DNA from: Roseomonas gilardii
GTDB lineage: Bacteria; Pseudomonadota; Alphaproteobacteria; Acetobacterales; Acetobacteraceae
DNA length: 64,000 nt
Direction: 5' to 3'
NCBI RefSeq assembly: GCF_001941945.1
Contig: NZ_CP015583.1
Location: 3,862,001-3,926,000 of the forward strand
How positions within the stretch are numbered: position 1 is the stretch's first letter; the number at the start of each line of letters is the position of its first letter. This document shows, in pieces, positions 10,233 through 18,602 of the stretch. The notes below the pieces were generated by a model. That model did no database searches. It was not told the DNA's origin and was given only the letters and a program-made list of their open reading frames with translations. The position numbers were made by a program, and so were the translations under genes.

Positions 10233-10343
10233 TACCGGGCTGCGAAACGCGGCCGGGTATCGCGCGCGGGGTTGGTGGGGCGGCCGCGCGCCGGAGAAGG
10301 CTTGCCGCCCCGGCCCCTGCCCGGGGCCGTCCGGACGAAACGG

Positions 10344-10380
10344 GGCCTCCGCGGGATACTGCGGGGGCCTCATTCTTTTT
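10344..10380 (+). terminator. Intrinsic terminator between infB and rbfA
   Basis: Arms GGCCTCCGC (10344-10352) and GCGGGGGCC (10361-10369) pair over 9 bp with one G-U, and the strand continues into TTCTTTTT (10373-10380). It lies about 110 bp past the infB stop and 20 bp before the rbfA start, so rbfA is either expressed by read-through or from its own promoter. Confidence 0.75.
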
Positions 10381-10399
10381 GAGATTGCGAGAACGAGAG

Positions 10400-10837
10400 A
10401 TGAGCAAGCGAGCCGAGAGAAAGGGGGCGGAGGCCGCCCCCTCCCAGCGCCAGCTCCGCGTGGCCGAGGAAATCCGCCATGCCCTGGCGGCCGTGCTGGC
10501 GCGCGGCGACGTGCGCGACCCGGAACTGGCCGTCGCGCGCGTGACGGTGACAGAGGTCCGTGCCTCCCCCGACCTGAAGCACATGACGGTCTTCGTCTCC
10601 CGACTCGGGCAGACAGCGGACAAGGAACTGCTGGACGCGCTGCGTCGTTCCCAGCCCTATCTGCGGACCCAGGTGGCCAAGGCGGTGCGGCTGCGCGCGG
10701 CGCCGGAATTGCATTTCCAGGCCGATACGGCGTTGGATCACGCCATGCGCATCGACGCCCTGATGCGCCGGCCCGAGGTGGCCCGCGACCTGCACCCGGC
10801 GGACGATGCCGAGGGCGAGGAGAAGGAAGAGCCGTGA
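10400..10837 (+). CDS. rbfA: Ribosome-binding factor A
   Basis: A 145-residue 30S maturation factor of KH-like fold. Family hallmarks are RQLRVAEEIRHALAAVLARG at the N-terminus, VTVTEVRASPDLKHMTVFVS, and APELHFQADTALDHAMRID near the end. The ATG at 10400 follows a GAGA-type ribosome-binding site. The stop overlaps the next start (GTGA), so the thioesterase gene is translationally coupled. A terminator separates it from infB. Confidence 0.95.
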   Translation: MSKRAERKGAEAAPSQRQLRVAEEIRHALAAVLARGDVRDPELAVARVTVTEVRASPDLKHMTVFVSRLGQTADKELLDALRRSQPYLRTQVAKAVRLRAAPELHFQADTALDHAMRIDALMRRPEVARDLHPADDAEGEEKEEP

Positions 10838-11238
10838 AGAACCCACTGCCGCCCGAGTCCGCCCCGCTCATCCGCACCATCGCCATGCCGGCGGACACGA
10901 ACCCGTCGGGCGACATCTTCGGTGGCTGGCTGATGGCACAGATGGATCTCGCGGCCGGCAACGCCGCCTCCCGCCGCGCCCGCGGCCGCTGCGCCACCGT
11001 GGCGGTGGAGGCGATCAGCTTCCACTCGCCCGTGAAGGTGGGCGACGAGGTGAGCCTCTATGCACAGATCCTCTCGGTGGGCCGCACCTCGCTCCGCATC
11101 CGCGTGGAGGCCTGGCGGCGGGAGCGGCACAGCGAGGACCGCAACCGGGTGACCGAGGCGGTCTTCACCTTCGTGGCACTGGACGAGGAGGGCCGCCCGC
11201 GCCCGGTCCCCGCCGAAGGCAGCGACGCCGCTGGCTGA
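10834..11238 (+). CDS. Acyl-CoA thioesterase, YciA/BACH hot-dog family
   Basis: A 134-residue single hot-dog protein expected to hydrolyse acyl-CoA in the cytoplasm. The family signature is visible: AMPADTNPSGDIFGGWLMAQMDLA, with the catalytic-type Asp in the NPSGDIFGGW segment, then VAVEAISFHSPVKVGDEVSLYA. It starts with GTG overlapping the rbfA stop. A thioesterase at this place is not part of the usual nusA-infB-rbfA-truB cluster. Confidence 0.88.
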   Translation: MKNPLPPESAPLIRTIAMPADTNPSGDIFGGWLMAQMDLAAGNAASRRARGRCATVAVEAISFHSPVKVGDEVSLYAQILSVGRTSLRIRVEAWRRERHSEDRNRVTEAVFTFVALDEEGRPRPVPAEGSDAAG

Positions 11239-11605
11239 GACGGGCGACGGCTTTCCCCGACCGCGTGGCGTCCGACGGCCACCCCACCGGGTGAGCCCCC
11301 GGGGGTCAGCACGGCGTCAGGGAGAGGTGCCGCACCCGCCTGCCGCGCGGCCGGGTTGCGGCTTCCGGGTCGCACTCGCTCCCGTGAAGCATCCGGCCGA
11401 CCGGAAATCCCTGGCCGGGCTTGCGCATCGGCGGGCACTCCGCGAAACGGAAAGACATGCCGATGCAACAGAACAGGAAAAGAAACCGGGCGCCCTGACG
11501 CCGCTTTCCTGTCCGCGATCCCTCCTGGGTCCGGGCTGAGGCGGGACGCGACCCGGCACGCCATGGGCGGACCGGGGCATTCGAGGTCGATCTCCGGACA
11601 CCGAA
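11239..11605. other. Intergenic region without a recognisable gene
   Basis: The 367 bp between the thioesterase and the glycosyltransferase contain small open frames with no family resemblance and the composition of non-coding DNA. One inverted repeat stands out: ACAGGAAA (11473-11480) with TTTCCTGT (11505-11512), 24 bases apart. I see no clear promoter or T-run terminator. Confidence 0.5.
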
Positions 11606-13147
11606 ATGGTTCCAGTTTCCATGCCCGCCGAGCCTGTGCCCCGCACCATCTGGGTCGATGTCGAAGACCTCTTCCAGTATGCCCTCGCCAATCCGCGCCC
11701 CAGCGGCATCCAGCGCCTGGTCTTCGAGATCCTGCGCGTGCTGCCGGATCGGGCGGCGCGGCAACCGGACAAGCCACGGGTCGCCTTCGTCCGCCACGAT
11801 GAGGGGCCGGACCTGCTGCGCGAGGTTCCCTTCGCCGAGATCGCCGCGCTGTTCGAAAGCCTGTCCGAGGGTCATGGCGGGAATCCGGCGGCGGCCGTGC
11901 CGCCCCGCCGCCAGTTCGCGCTGCGCGTCCGCCGGGACAGGCCCTTCCTGCAACGCCTGCGCTTCGGGCTGATCTACCGCCTGCAGAAGCTGCCGCCGCG
12001 AACATCGGAAGCCCTGCTGCAAACCGCCGTGTTGCAGATGAACGTGCTGCGGACCGGCCGCCGTGGCCTTGCCCTGTGGCGGGGCCGGCGACAGATCGGC
12101 GCCCTTCCCTCCGGGGTCCCGCCCGTTGCCCCGCCCATTCCTCCATCCTCCGGGGAGCAGGCCGGGGCGGCTGCCATGCCCGCCACAGCGCCTTCCCTGC
12201 CGGCGCGTCCGGGCGATGTCTTCCTGGTCCTGGGCGCCCCCTGGGTGCATGCGGATTATGCCGGGTTGCTGCGGCGCCTGCGACAGCGCCACGGACTACG
12301 GCCTGCCCTGCTGCTTTATGACCTGATCCCGCTGCGGCGGCCCGAATGGTGCGCCCGCGACCTGGTGCGGAGCTTCCGTCACTGGGTGGAGACGGTGCTG
12401 CCGGAATGCCCCCGGCTGATGGCCATCAGCCATGCCACCGCCCGTGACGTGGAAGCCTATGCCGCCGAGACCGGCCTCGCGCTGGAGGCGCCGGTGCGGC
12501 CGATCCCCATCGGCACCGGCTTCGGCCTCGCGGGGCAGGCCGACCGGCTGGCCTCGGCGCGGCCGCGCGGCCTGCCTCGCCCGGGCAGCTATGTGCTGTT
12601 CGTCTCGACGCTGGAGGCACGCAAGAACCACGCCCTGCTGTTCCGCGTCTGGCGCCGCCTGTTGGGCGAGATGCCGCGCGAGCAGGTGCCCACCCTGGTC
12701 TTCGCCGGCCGCGTCGGCTGGCTGGTCGCCGACCTGATGCAGCAGCTCGAGAACGCCGATTGGCTCGGCGGCAAGATCCGCCTGATCCGCGACCCTTCCG
12801 ACGAGGAGCTTCTCGCCCTCTACCGCGGCTGCCGCTTCACCCTGTTCCCCTCGCTGTTCGAGGGCTGGGGCCTGCCGGTGAGCGAGAGCCTGGCGCTGGG
12901 GCGTCCCTGCATCGCCTCGGACCGGACCTCGTTGCCCGAGGCGGGCGGAGCGCTGGCGCGCTACTTCGACCCGGACGACCTGGACGATGCCTGCGCCAAG
13001 ATCCGCGCCGTGATCGAGGACCCGACGGGGCTGGAGGCCTGGCGCGAGCGCGTCGCCCGCGAGTTCCGCCACGTCCCCTGGTCCGACAGCGCCGACGCCA
13101 TCCGTGACGCCATGGACCGTCTGGAAGCCGAGGAGGAAGGCCCTTGA
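11606..13147 (+). CDS. Glycosyltransferase, GT4 family (group 1)
   Basis: A 513-residue cytoplasmic transferase of GT-B fold. The C-terminal Rossmann half is clear: VLFVSTLEARKNHALLFRVW, LVFAGRVGW, then the nucleotide-sugar motif SLFEGWGLPVSESLALGRPC with the E-x7-E pair and SDRTSLPEAGG. The N-terminal part contains PRPSGIQRLVFEIL, an acceptor-side feature of this subgroup. A low-complexity Pro/Ala stretch (about residues 165-200) links the halves. ATG at 11606 or 11621 may start. It overlaps the next membrane-protein gene, so both probably build one surface glycan; the sugar is unknown. Confidence 0.85.
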   Translation: MVPVSMPAEPVPRTIWVDVEDLFQYALANPRPSGIQRLVFEILRVLPDRAARQPDKPRVAFVRHDEGPDLLREVPFAEIAALFESLSEGHGGNPAAAVPPRRQFALRVRRDRPFLQRLRFGLIYRLQKLPPRTSEALLQTAVLQMNVLRTGRRGLALWRGRRQIGALPSGVPPVAPPIPPSSGEQAGAAAMPATAPSLPARPGDVFLVLGAPWVHADYAGLLRRLRQRHGLRPALLLYDLIPLRRPEWCARDLVRSFRHWVETVLPECPRLMAISHATARDVEAYAAETGLALEAPVRPIPIGTGFGLAGQADRLASARPRGLPRPGSYVLFVSTLEARKNHALLFRVWRRLLGEMPREQVPTLVFAGRVGWLVADLMQQLENADWLGGKIRLIRDPSDEELLALYRGCRFTLFPSLFEGWGLPVSESLALGRPCIASDRTSLPEAGGALARYFDPDDLDDACAKIRAVIEDPTGLEAWRERVAREFRHVPWSDSADAIRDAMDRLEAEEEGP

Positions 13148-14721
13148 GCGCCGCCCCCATGACGGCATCGCCGGTCCGCACCGCGCCCCGCCCCGCCTGG
13201 CTGGACCTGGCCTTGCCGCTGCTGGGCGCCCTGCTGCTCGCGGCCCTGTATCTCTGGCGCTACGCCGCCGACCCCGCCGTGCCGGGGGGTTCGACGCAGT
13301 TCCCCGAAGGATGGTGGGGCTGGTGGGACCAGGGCCACTACCTGCGCAGTGCCACCGCCCTCGCGCAGGGAAGTTTCGCCCCGGCGCAGCACTGGTATCC
13401 GTTGGGCTACGCCGTGGTGGCGGCGCCCTTCGTGTGGCTGAGCCGGGACCACGCCTTCCTCGCCGTGGACCTGCTCTCGCTGCTCGGCTGCTACGCCGGC
13501 TTCCTGGCCTTCGCCCGGCGCTTGGCCATCTCCCTCCCCTGGGGCAGCCTGATCTTCGTCGTCAGCGTGGCCAGCAGTCGGCTACTCTTCGCCCAATGGG
13601 TGCTGCCCTGGAACACCAGCCCGGTGGCCGCGCTGCTCTGGCTCCTGCTGGCCACGATCGCCGCCCATTTCGGCTGCGGCGGCCCGGCACGGCGGCGCCC
13701 GCTCCTGATCGGCTTCCTGGCTGCCGCCATTCCCCTGTTCCGCCCGACCGAGGCGTTGCTTTCCATCCTCTGCCTGCTGGCAGTGGTGCTGCACGACCTC
13801 CTCGCCTCCAGCCGCCCCTCCGGCAGCCCCTCCGGCAGCCCCTCCTGGGCGGAACGCGGCCGCGGCCTGCTGCGGCTGGTGCTGGGTGGGTTGCTGGCAG
13901 TGGTGCCCTATGCGCTGCTACATCTCCGCATCTATGGCCTCGCGCCCAGCGACTACATGCTGCACTCGCAAGGGCTGGGCTTCACCGTCCAGGGCCTGGG
14001 CTGGAAGGCCTATACCCTGCTGGTCGATCCACGCCCCTGGTTCGGCGAGGGTGAGGGGCTGATGCGGCAGGCACCCTACATGGCCCTGGCCCTGGGCGGC
14101 CTCGTCGTCGCCTGGATACATGGTGCCGCCACCCGTCTGCTCGGCCTGCTGCTGGTGGCGCATTCGCTGCTCTACCTGTCCTATGTGGATCTGCTGCCGG
14201 TCGGGCTCTGGCGCTTCAACAACGTGCATTACTGGAAATGGGCCATGCCGGGCTTCGGCCTGATGGCCTTCCTGCTGCTGCGGGACCTGCTGCGCTGGCG
14301 GCGCGCCCCGGCCTTCCCGCTGGCGCCGCTGGCCCTGCTGGCCTCGGTGCCGGTGCTCTGCCTGCAGCTCGTGCCTGCCGAGACCGCCTCCGCCACAACG
14401 CCCGCCCGGATGCTGTCCTACGAAGGCCCCGCCCCAGGCTTCGACGAGAGCTTCTTCGGCCAGGCCACGCTGCTGGATGACGGCCGGACACTGCGGAACG
14501 TGCGCGACATCCGGCTGATCCCCTATCCGGGTGGACTCCGTGTCTTCTCGCTGCGGCAGCCTTTCCTGGGCACGCCGGCCTGGGAGGTTCCGCCCCCCGG
14601 CATCACGGCCCCGCCCCGCCGCTATGCCGCCGCCTGGCGCCTCGGCCAGCCGTGCTGGATGCCGCGTGTCTTCTGCAGTCGCGAGAACAACAACCTGCTG
14701 CCGCCCGTACCCCGGCGCTGA
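13144..14721 (+). CDS. Polytopic membrane protein, GT-C-like
   Basis: 525 residues with about ten hydrophobic segments. An early periplasmic loop, FPEGWWGWWDQGHYLRSATALA, has the acidic/aromatic look of lipid-linked-sugar transferases of GT-C fold, but I see no diagnostic DxD, so function stays open. Translation starts at TTG 13144, overlapping the glycosyltransferase stop (TTGA), with GAGGAAGG just upstream. Tight coupling to the GT4 gene suggests a shared role in polysaccharide or glycolipid assembly. Repeat copy A begins 95 bp after its stop. Confidence 0.7.
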   Translation: MSAAPMTASPVRTAPRPAWLDLALPLLGALLLAALYLWRYAADPAVPGGSTQFPEGWWGWWDQGHYLRSATALAQGSFAPAQHWYPLGYAVVAAPFVWLSRDHAFLAVDLLSLLGCYAGFLAFARRLAISLPWGSLIFVVSVASSRLLFAQWVLPWNTSPVAALLWLLLATIAAHFGCGGPARRRPLLIGFLAAAIPLFRPTEALLSILCLLAVVLHDLLASSRPSGSPSGSPSWAERGRGLLRLVLGGLLAVVPYALLHLRIYGLAPSDYMLHSQGLGFTVQGLGWKAYTLLVDPRPWFGEGEGLMRQAPYMALALGGLVVAWIHGAATRLLGLLLVAHSLLYLSYVDLLPVGLWRFNNVHYWKWAMPGFGLMAFLLLRDLLRWRRAPAFPLAPLALLASVPVLCLQLVPAETASATTPARMLSYEGPAPGFDESFFGQATLLDDGRTLRNVRDIRLIPYPGGLRVFSLRQPFLGTPAWEVPPPGITAPPRRYAAAWRLGQPCWMPRVFCSRENNNLLPPVPRR

Positions 14722-14816
14722 TACCGCCCCCTGCCCCATCCACCGGACGACATGATGACAGGTGGCGGTTCCTTCCGACCACCGTTGCCAGGGCATCGCT
14801 TTTGCTGTCGCGCCGT

Positions 14817-15133
14817 CCCGGGGGGAAAGGCTCCGCCTTGTCCCCCGGACCCCCTATCCGCCAGGAGCCGGTGGCTCCTGGACCTGCCGATAGCTGGCAC
14901 TCGCTGACACCGGATCGCGCCGGAGAGCCTCGCTCTCCGGCGGACTGCCGGTGCCACCAGCGCGGACAGGATGTTTGCTTTTCTGGGAGCCTCGCCGATC
15001 CACCTGCTCCCGGGGATCAGGTGCCGGACTGCCGGCCACCACAGGCACCAGCGAAAGCCCCGGGGTCCGGGGACCGGCTTCGGTCCCCGGCGGAGGGGGC
15101 CGGGGGAGGCGGCGCCTCCACCGGGGCCAGCCA
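14817..15133 (+). repeat. Modular intergenic element, copy A (forward)
   Basis: First of six copies of a hairpin-rich element. Modules in order: M1 CCGGGGG/CCCCCGG arms around AAGGC-GCCTT (14818-14847); M2 CCAGGAGCC/GGCTCCTGG (14861-14881); M3 CGGAGAGC/GCTCTCCG (14921-14939); M4 a less paired segment with GATCCACCTG and CAGGTG (14997-15022); M5 CCGGGGACCG/CGGTCCCCGG with GCTT loop (15067-15090); M6 GGAGGC/GCCTCC (15106-15120). It follows the 3' end of the membrane-protein gene and precedes truB. Long spurious open frames cross it on both strands. Confidence 0.9.
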
Positions 15134-15385
15134 CGAAGCGCAACGCCCGGGCTCGCCAGGATGGGTGGGGGGCCCGGCTTCCGGCACATGCCACCTTCCC
15201 GGTCACGGCCTCTCTTCCCCGGGGCCCGAAGCGTGCTAGACGCCGCGCTTCGCCCGGCTGGACCCCATGGTTTCCAGTGGGCACCGGAACTCCACTCATC
15301 GCCGTGTGAGCCGCCGCGATTTCCGTTCCGCCGGAAACGGGAACCGCTGTAGCCATGCGTCGAGGCACCAAGAGGACAGCAGGGC
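15134..15385. other. Region upstream of truB, after repeat copy A
   Basis: About 250 bp without a supportable gene; with repeat A it forms the 664-bp gap before truB. It should hold the promoter of the truB-rpsO pair. A GTGCTAGAC segment near 15231 resembles an extended -10 region, but no good -35 is visible, so I do not call a promoter. Confidence 0.4.
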
Positions 15386-16453
15386 ATGGCAGGCGAGCAT
15401 CAGGAGCCGCAGCGCGAGACTCATGGCGAGCGGCCCCATGATCGCCAGGCGGACCGCCGCGGGCAGAAGGGGGGCCGCCCCGGAGGGCGGCACGGCCACC
15501 GCAAGCCCAAGGGCCGGCCGCTGGATGGCTGGCTGATCATCGACAAGCCCTCGGGCATCGGCAGCACCGAGGTGGTGAATCGCGTCAAGCGCGCCTTCAA
15601 CGCGCAGAAGGCCGGGCATGGCGGAACGCTGGACCCGCTGGCGACCGGGCTGCTGCCGGTGGCCTTCGGCTCGGCCACCAAGACCGTCCCCTACGTGATG
15701 GACGGCACCAAGGCCTATCACTTCACGCTGCGCTTCGGCGAGGCGCGCGACACGGACGATGCCGACGGGCAGGTGACCGCGACCAGCGACCTCCGCCCGA
15801 CGGACGAGGAGATCCGGGCCGCCCTGCCGCAGTTCCGCGGCGAGATCATGCAGGTCCCGCCCGCCTATTCCGCCATCAAGGTGGACGGGCAGCGCGCCTA
15901 TGACCTGGCGCGCGAGGGCGCGCCGCCGGTGCTGATGCCGCGCCCGGCCCGGGTGGACAAGTTCGAGCTGATCGCCCGCCCCGATGCCGACACCGCGATC
16001 TTCGCGGTGGAAAGCGGCAAGGGCGTCTACATGCGTTCGCTCGCCCGCGACCTCGCCCGCGCGGTGGGCACGGTCGGGCATATCGCCACGCTGCGCCGCC
16101 TGCGCGTGGGGCCCTTCCTGGAGTCGCATGCGGTTTCGCTTGACAGCCTGACCGTTACGGGCGATGCCCCGCCCCCTTCCCCGGATCTTCTTCTTCCCGT
16201 CATGACCGCGCTGGCCGACATCCCGGCTCTGGCCGTGACCGAAGCGGAGGCCGCCCGCCTTTCCTTCGGCCAGGACATCTCCCTGGTCGAGTTCATGGGC
16301 CGGGTTCCCGACGGCGCCAACCTCGAAGGGGGTCTGGTGCGCGTGGTGACGGGGGGGCGCCTGGTGGGGCTGGCAATGCTCAAGGACGGTCTCGTCCGTC
16401 CCGAGCGCTGGCTGATCCGGAGCGAACCCGTCCACGACCAGACAGAAGGTTGA
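15386..16453 (+). CDS. truB: tRNA pseudouridine(55) synthase TruB
   Basis: Makes pseudouridine 55 in the T-loop of tRNA. 355 residues, including an unusual basic, Gln/Arg/Gly-rich N-terminal extension of about 40 residues. The catalytic core starts at [20 protein letters not shown] and contains the catalytic-Asp motif [16 protein letters not shown]; later [22 protein letters not shown] and [11 protein letters not shown] match the family. The C-terminal PUA-like part is present. rpsO begins 4 bp after the stop, the usual order. Confidence 0.96.
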   Translation: MAGEHQEPQRETHGERPHDRQADRRGQKGGRPGGRHGHRKPKGRPLDGWLIIDKPSGIGSTEVVNRVKRAFNAQKAGHGGTLDPLATGLLPVAFGSATKTVPYVMDGTKAYHFTLRFGEARDTDDADGQVTATSDLRPTDEEIRAALPQFRGEIMQVPPAYSAIKVDGQRAYDLAREGAPPVLMPRPARVDKFELIARPDADTAIFAVESGKGVYMRSLARDLARAVGTVGHIATLRRLRVGPFLESHAVSLDSLTVTGDAPPPSPDLLLPVMTALADIPALAVTEAEAARLSFGQDISLVEFMGRVPDGANLEGGLVRVVTGGRLVGLAMLKDGLVRPERWLIRSEPVHDQTEG

Positions 16454-16457
16454 ACCG

Positions 16458-16727
16458 ATGTCGATCACTGCCGAGCGCCGCACCGCGCTGATTTCCGAGT
16501 ACGCCACGAAGCCCGGCGACACGGGCTCCCCCGAGGTCCAGGTTGCGATCCTGTCGGAGCGCATCTCCAACCTCACGGAGCACCTGAAGACCCACGCCAA
16601 GGACTTCCACAGCCGCCGTGGCCTGCTGGTCCTCGTTGGCCAGCGCCGTGGCCTGCTGGACTATGTGAAGCGCAAGGACCAGACCCGTTACGAGAGCCTG
16701 ATCGGCCGTCTCGGCCTGCGCCGCTGA
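16458..16727 (+). CDS. rpsO: 30S ribosomal protein S15
   Basis: 89 residues, exactly the family length. It has the four-helix S15 pattern with [42 protein letters not shown] and [13 protein letters not shown], which contact the three-way junction of 16S rRNA. It is translated just after truB. No pnp gene follows; instead a GC-rich hairpin and a convergent kinase gene end the cluster. Confidence 0.98.
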   Translation: MSITAERRTALISEYATKPGDTGSPEVQVAILSERISNLTEHLKTHAKDFHSRRGLLVLVGQRRGLLDYVKRKDQTRYESLIGRLGLRR

Positions 16728-16733
16728 GGAATT

Positions 16734-16767
16734 CCCGCGGGGGGCCGCTCCGGCGGCCTTCCGCGGG
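16734..16767. terminator. Double-arm hairpin after rpsO
   Basis: An outer stem CCCGCGG (16734-16740) with CCGCGGG (16761-16767) encloses an inner stem GGCCGC/GCGGCC (16743-16758). It lies 6 bp after the rpsO stop and between convergent genes, so it can end transcription from both sides. There is no T-run. Confidence 0.6.
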
Positions 16768-16812
16768 CTCCTCTCGCTCTCCGGGCCCGCCGGGGCCCGT
16801 CCCTTGGCCGCC

Positions 16813-18207
16813 TCAGGCTTCCCGCACGGAAAGCTCGCGCCGCCCCGGCCGGCCTTCAAGCCCGGTATAGGGCGCCGGAACGCCCGGCAGCCAGACCCTG
16901 AAACTGGCCCCCTCCCCCAACACGCTCTCGATCGCCAGCCGCCCCCGATGGCGGTTGACCACGTGCTTGACGATGGCGAGGCCCAGCCCGGTGCCGCCGA
17001 CATGGCGGGAACGGCCCTTGTCCACCCGGTAGAAGCGCTCGGTCAGTCGCGGGATGTGCTCGCGCGCGATCCCCGGCCCGTCATCGCTCACCCGCAGGAA
17101 CACACCTCCCTCCGCCGCGCCGGTCGCGACGCACACCTCGCCGCCCTCCCGGCCATAGCGCACGGCGTTCTCGACGAGGTTGCGCAGCACCTGGGCCATC
17201 TGGTCCTGGTCGGCGGGCCGGGCCAGGGCGGGCTCCAGCTCCAGCCGCAGCCTTGTCTTGCGCAGCGCCAGGATCGGCGCCAGCGCCTCCGTCTCGGCCC
17301 GCGCCAGCACCACCAGATCCACCTGGCCCGCCGGCGGCTGATGCTCGGAGATCTCGATCCGCGTCAGGCCCAGCAGGTCGTCGATCAGGCGCCGCATGCG
17401 CTCCGCCTGTTCCGCCATGATTCCCAGGAAGTGGCGCCGCGCCTCGGCATCGTCCTCGGCGGGGCCGCGCAGCGTCTCGATGAAGCCGATCAGGCTGGCC
17501 AGCGGCGTGCGCAGCTCGTGGCTGGCATTGGCGACGAAATCCGCCCGCATCCGTTCCACCGCCCGGTCCCGCGTGCGGTCGGAAAGCAGGATCAGCAGCC
17601 GCCCGCCATCGGAGAGCGGCGGGTCGAGCGGGATCACCTGCGCCACCAGGTCCCGGAAGACCGGCGCCGGCAGGGTCAGGTCGCTGGCCTGCGGCGCCCC
17701 TTCCATCAGGGCACGGTCCACCGCCCCGGCCAGCATCGGGTGGCGCAGCAGGGCCCAGAGGTCGCCGGGCAGATGGTCGCCCGTGCTGCTACCGAAGAGC
17801 CTGCGGGCGGCGGCATTGGCCCGTAGCGGCTGACGGTCCGCGCCCAGGACCAGGAGCGGGTCCGGCAGCGCCTCCACGATCACCGCATCCGCCGCGCGCA
17901 GCCGCCCCACCAGCGCGCCGCTCTCGGCCAGGTCGCGCGTCAGGCGGTCGAGCGCCTCGGCGACCTCCCGCAACAGGCGCATCGGCGGCAGGGAAAGGGC
18001 CGTGCCGGACGCGGCGCCGCGCAGCGCCTCGGCCAGCCGGTCGAGCATCCAGAGCGCGGCCCCGGCCAGGATGGCGGAGGCCCCGGCGGTGAGCAGCAGG
18101 GACCAGACGACCGGCGTCCAGCCCGCCGCGCCGGACAGGCCCATGGCCAACAGGCACAGCGCGGGCACGCCGCCGATCGCGCAAGTCAGGAGGAACTGCC
18201 TGGTCAT
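16813..18207 (-). CDS. Sensor histidine kinase, PhoR-like
   Basis: Membrane sensor kinase of about 464 residues. Two N-terminal transmembrane segments (about residues 3-25 and 30-55) are followed by a PAS-like domain (ADAVIVEALPDPLLVLGADRQPL), HisKA with the phospho-acceptor His in FVANASHELRTPLASLIGF, and HATPase motifs NLVENAVRYG, VSDDGPGI and GTGLGLAIVKHV. I chose the ATG at 18207 because the first membrane helix follows it at once. PhoR-type kinases normally sit beside phoB or pst genes; neither is here, so the partner and the signal cannot be read from context. Confidence 0.88.
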   Translation of the reverse strand: MTRQFLLTCAIGGVPALCLLAMGLSGAAGWTPVVWSLLLTAGASAILAGAALWMLDRLAEALRGAASGTALSLPPMRLLREVAEALDRLTRDLAESGALVGRLRAADAVIVEALPDPLLVLGADRQPLRANAAARRLFGSSTGDHLPGDLWALLRHPMLAGAVDRALMEGAPQASDLTLPAPVFRDLVAQVIPLDPPLSDGGRLLILLSDRTRDRAVERMRADFVANASHELRTPLASLIGFIETLRGPAEDDAEARRHFLGIMAEQAERMRRLIDDLLGLTRIEISEHQPPAGQVDLVVLARAETEALAPILALRKTRLRLELEPALARPADQDQMAQVLRNLVENAVRYGREGGEVCVATGAAEGGVFLRVSDDGPGIAREHIPRLTERFYRVDKGRSRHVGGTGLGLAIVKHVVNRHRGRLAIESVLGEGASFRVWLPGVPAPYTGLEGRPGRRELSVREA

Positions 18208-18602
18208 CGGTCCGGATCTGCTTCCGTCGCACATGGCCTGAACGGGTTTCGCCGCGCCCGCTCCGGCCATCCCGCCAGAGTGGGGCTTCCGCGGGACATG
18301 GCCCAGGTCCCATTTTTGAAAATCCGGCGAAATCTGCGGACCGGCCCGCGACTCCTGTGATGCCACCGGCGCATGGCGCGCAACAACCCCATGCCGGTCG
18401 CCCCGGCAACCCGGACCTTACAGCCAGCCTCGCCTCGACGACGGTTTTCGATCACTGTGGGCGGCGGGAGGCCGGGGCCTCCGGCAGCAGACGGACGGGT
18501 CAGGCGACCGGCCCGGGCGGCCCTATGGGGCGTCCCATGGGGGCAATCCCCTGAGGCAACCCCTTGGGCTGGACCCGGCCCATGATGATCGGGAGTGGTA
18601 GA
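18208..18602. other. Divergent intergenic region, kinase and binding-protein genes
   Basis: 395 bp with no supportable gene. It must contain the two divergent promoters. A short perfect hairpin GGAGGCC/GGCCTCC (18467-18482) and a run of GC-rich short palindromes around 18525-18570 are the only visible structures. I could not find a Pho box. Confidence 0.4.

Noticed and set aside
6954-10997. Very long minus-strand open frame across infB and rbfA
   Set aside because: Gln/His/Leu/Asp-rich antisense frame caused by high third-position GC; no recognisable domain.
11291-11539. 82-codon frame between the thioesterase and glycosyltransferase genes
   Set aside because: No ribosome-binding site, no family resemblance, composition like the surrounding non-coding DNA.
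14951-15352. Small frames across repeat copy A (and similar ones in the other copies)
   Set aside because: The same kinds of peptides arise from each copy in several frames and both orientations, so they reflect the repeat, not genes.
16804-17826. Plus-strand open frame antisense to the histidine kinase
   Set aside because: The kinase has complete HisKA and HATPase motifs; the antisense frame has only biased composition.
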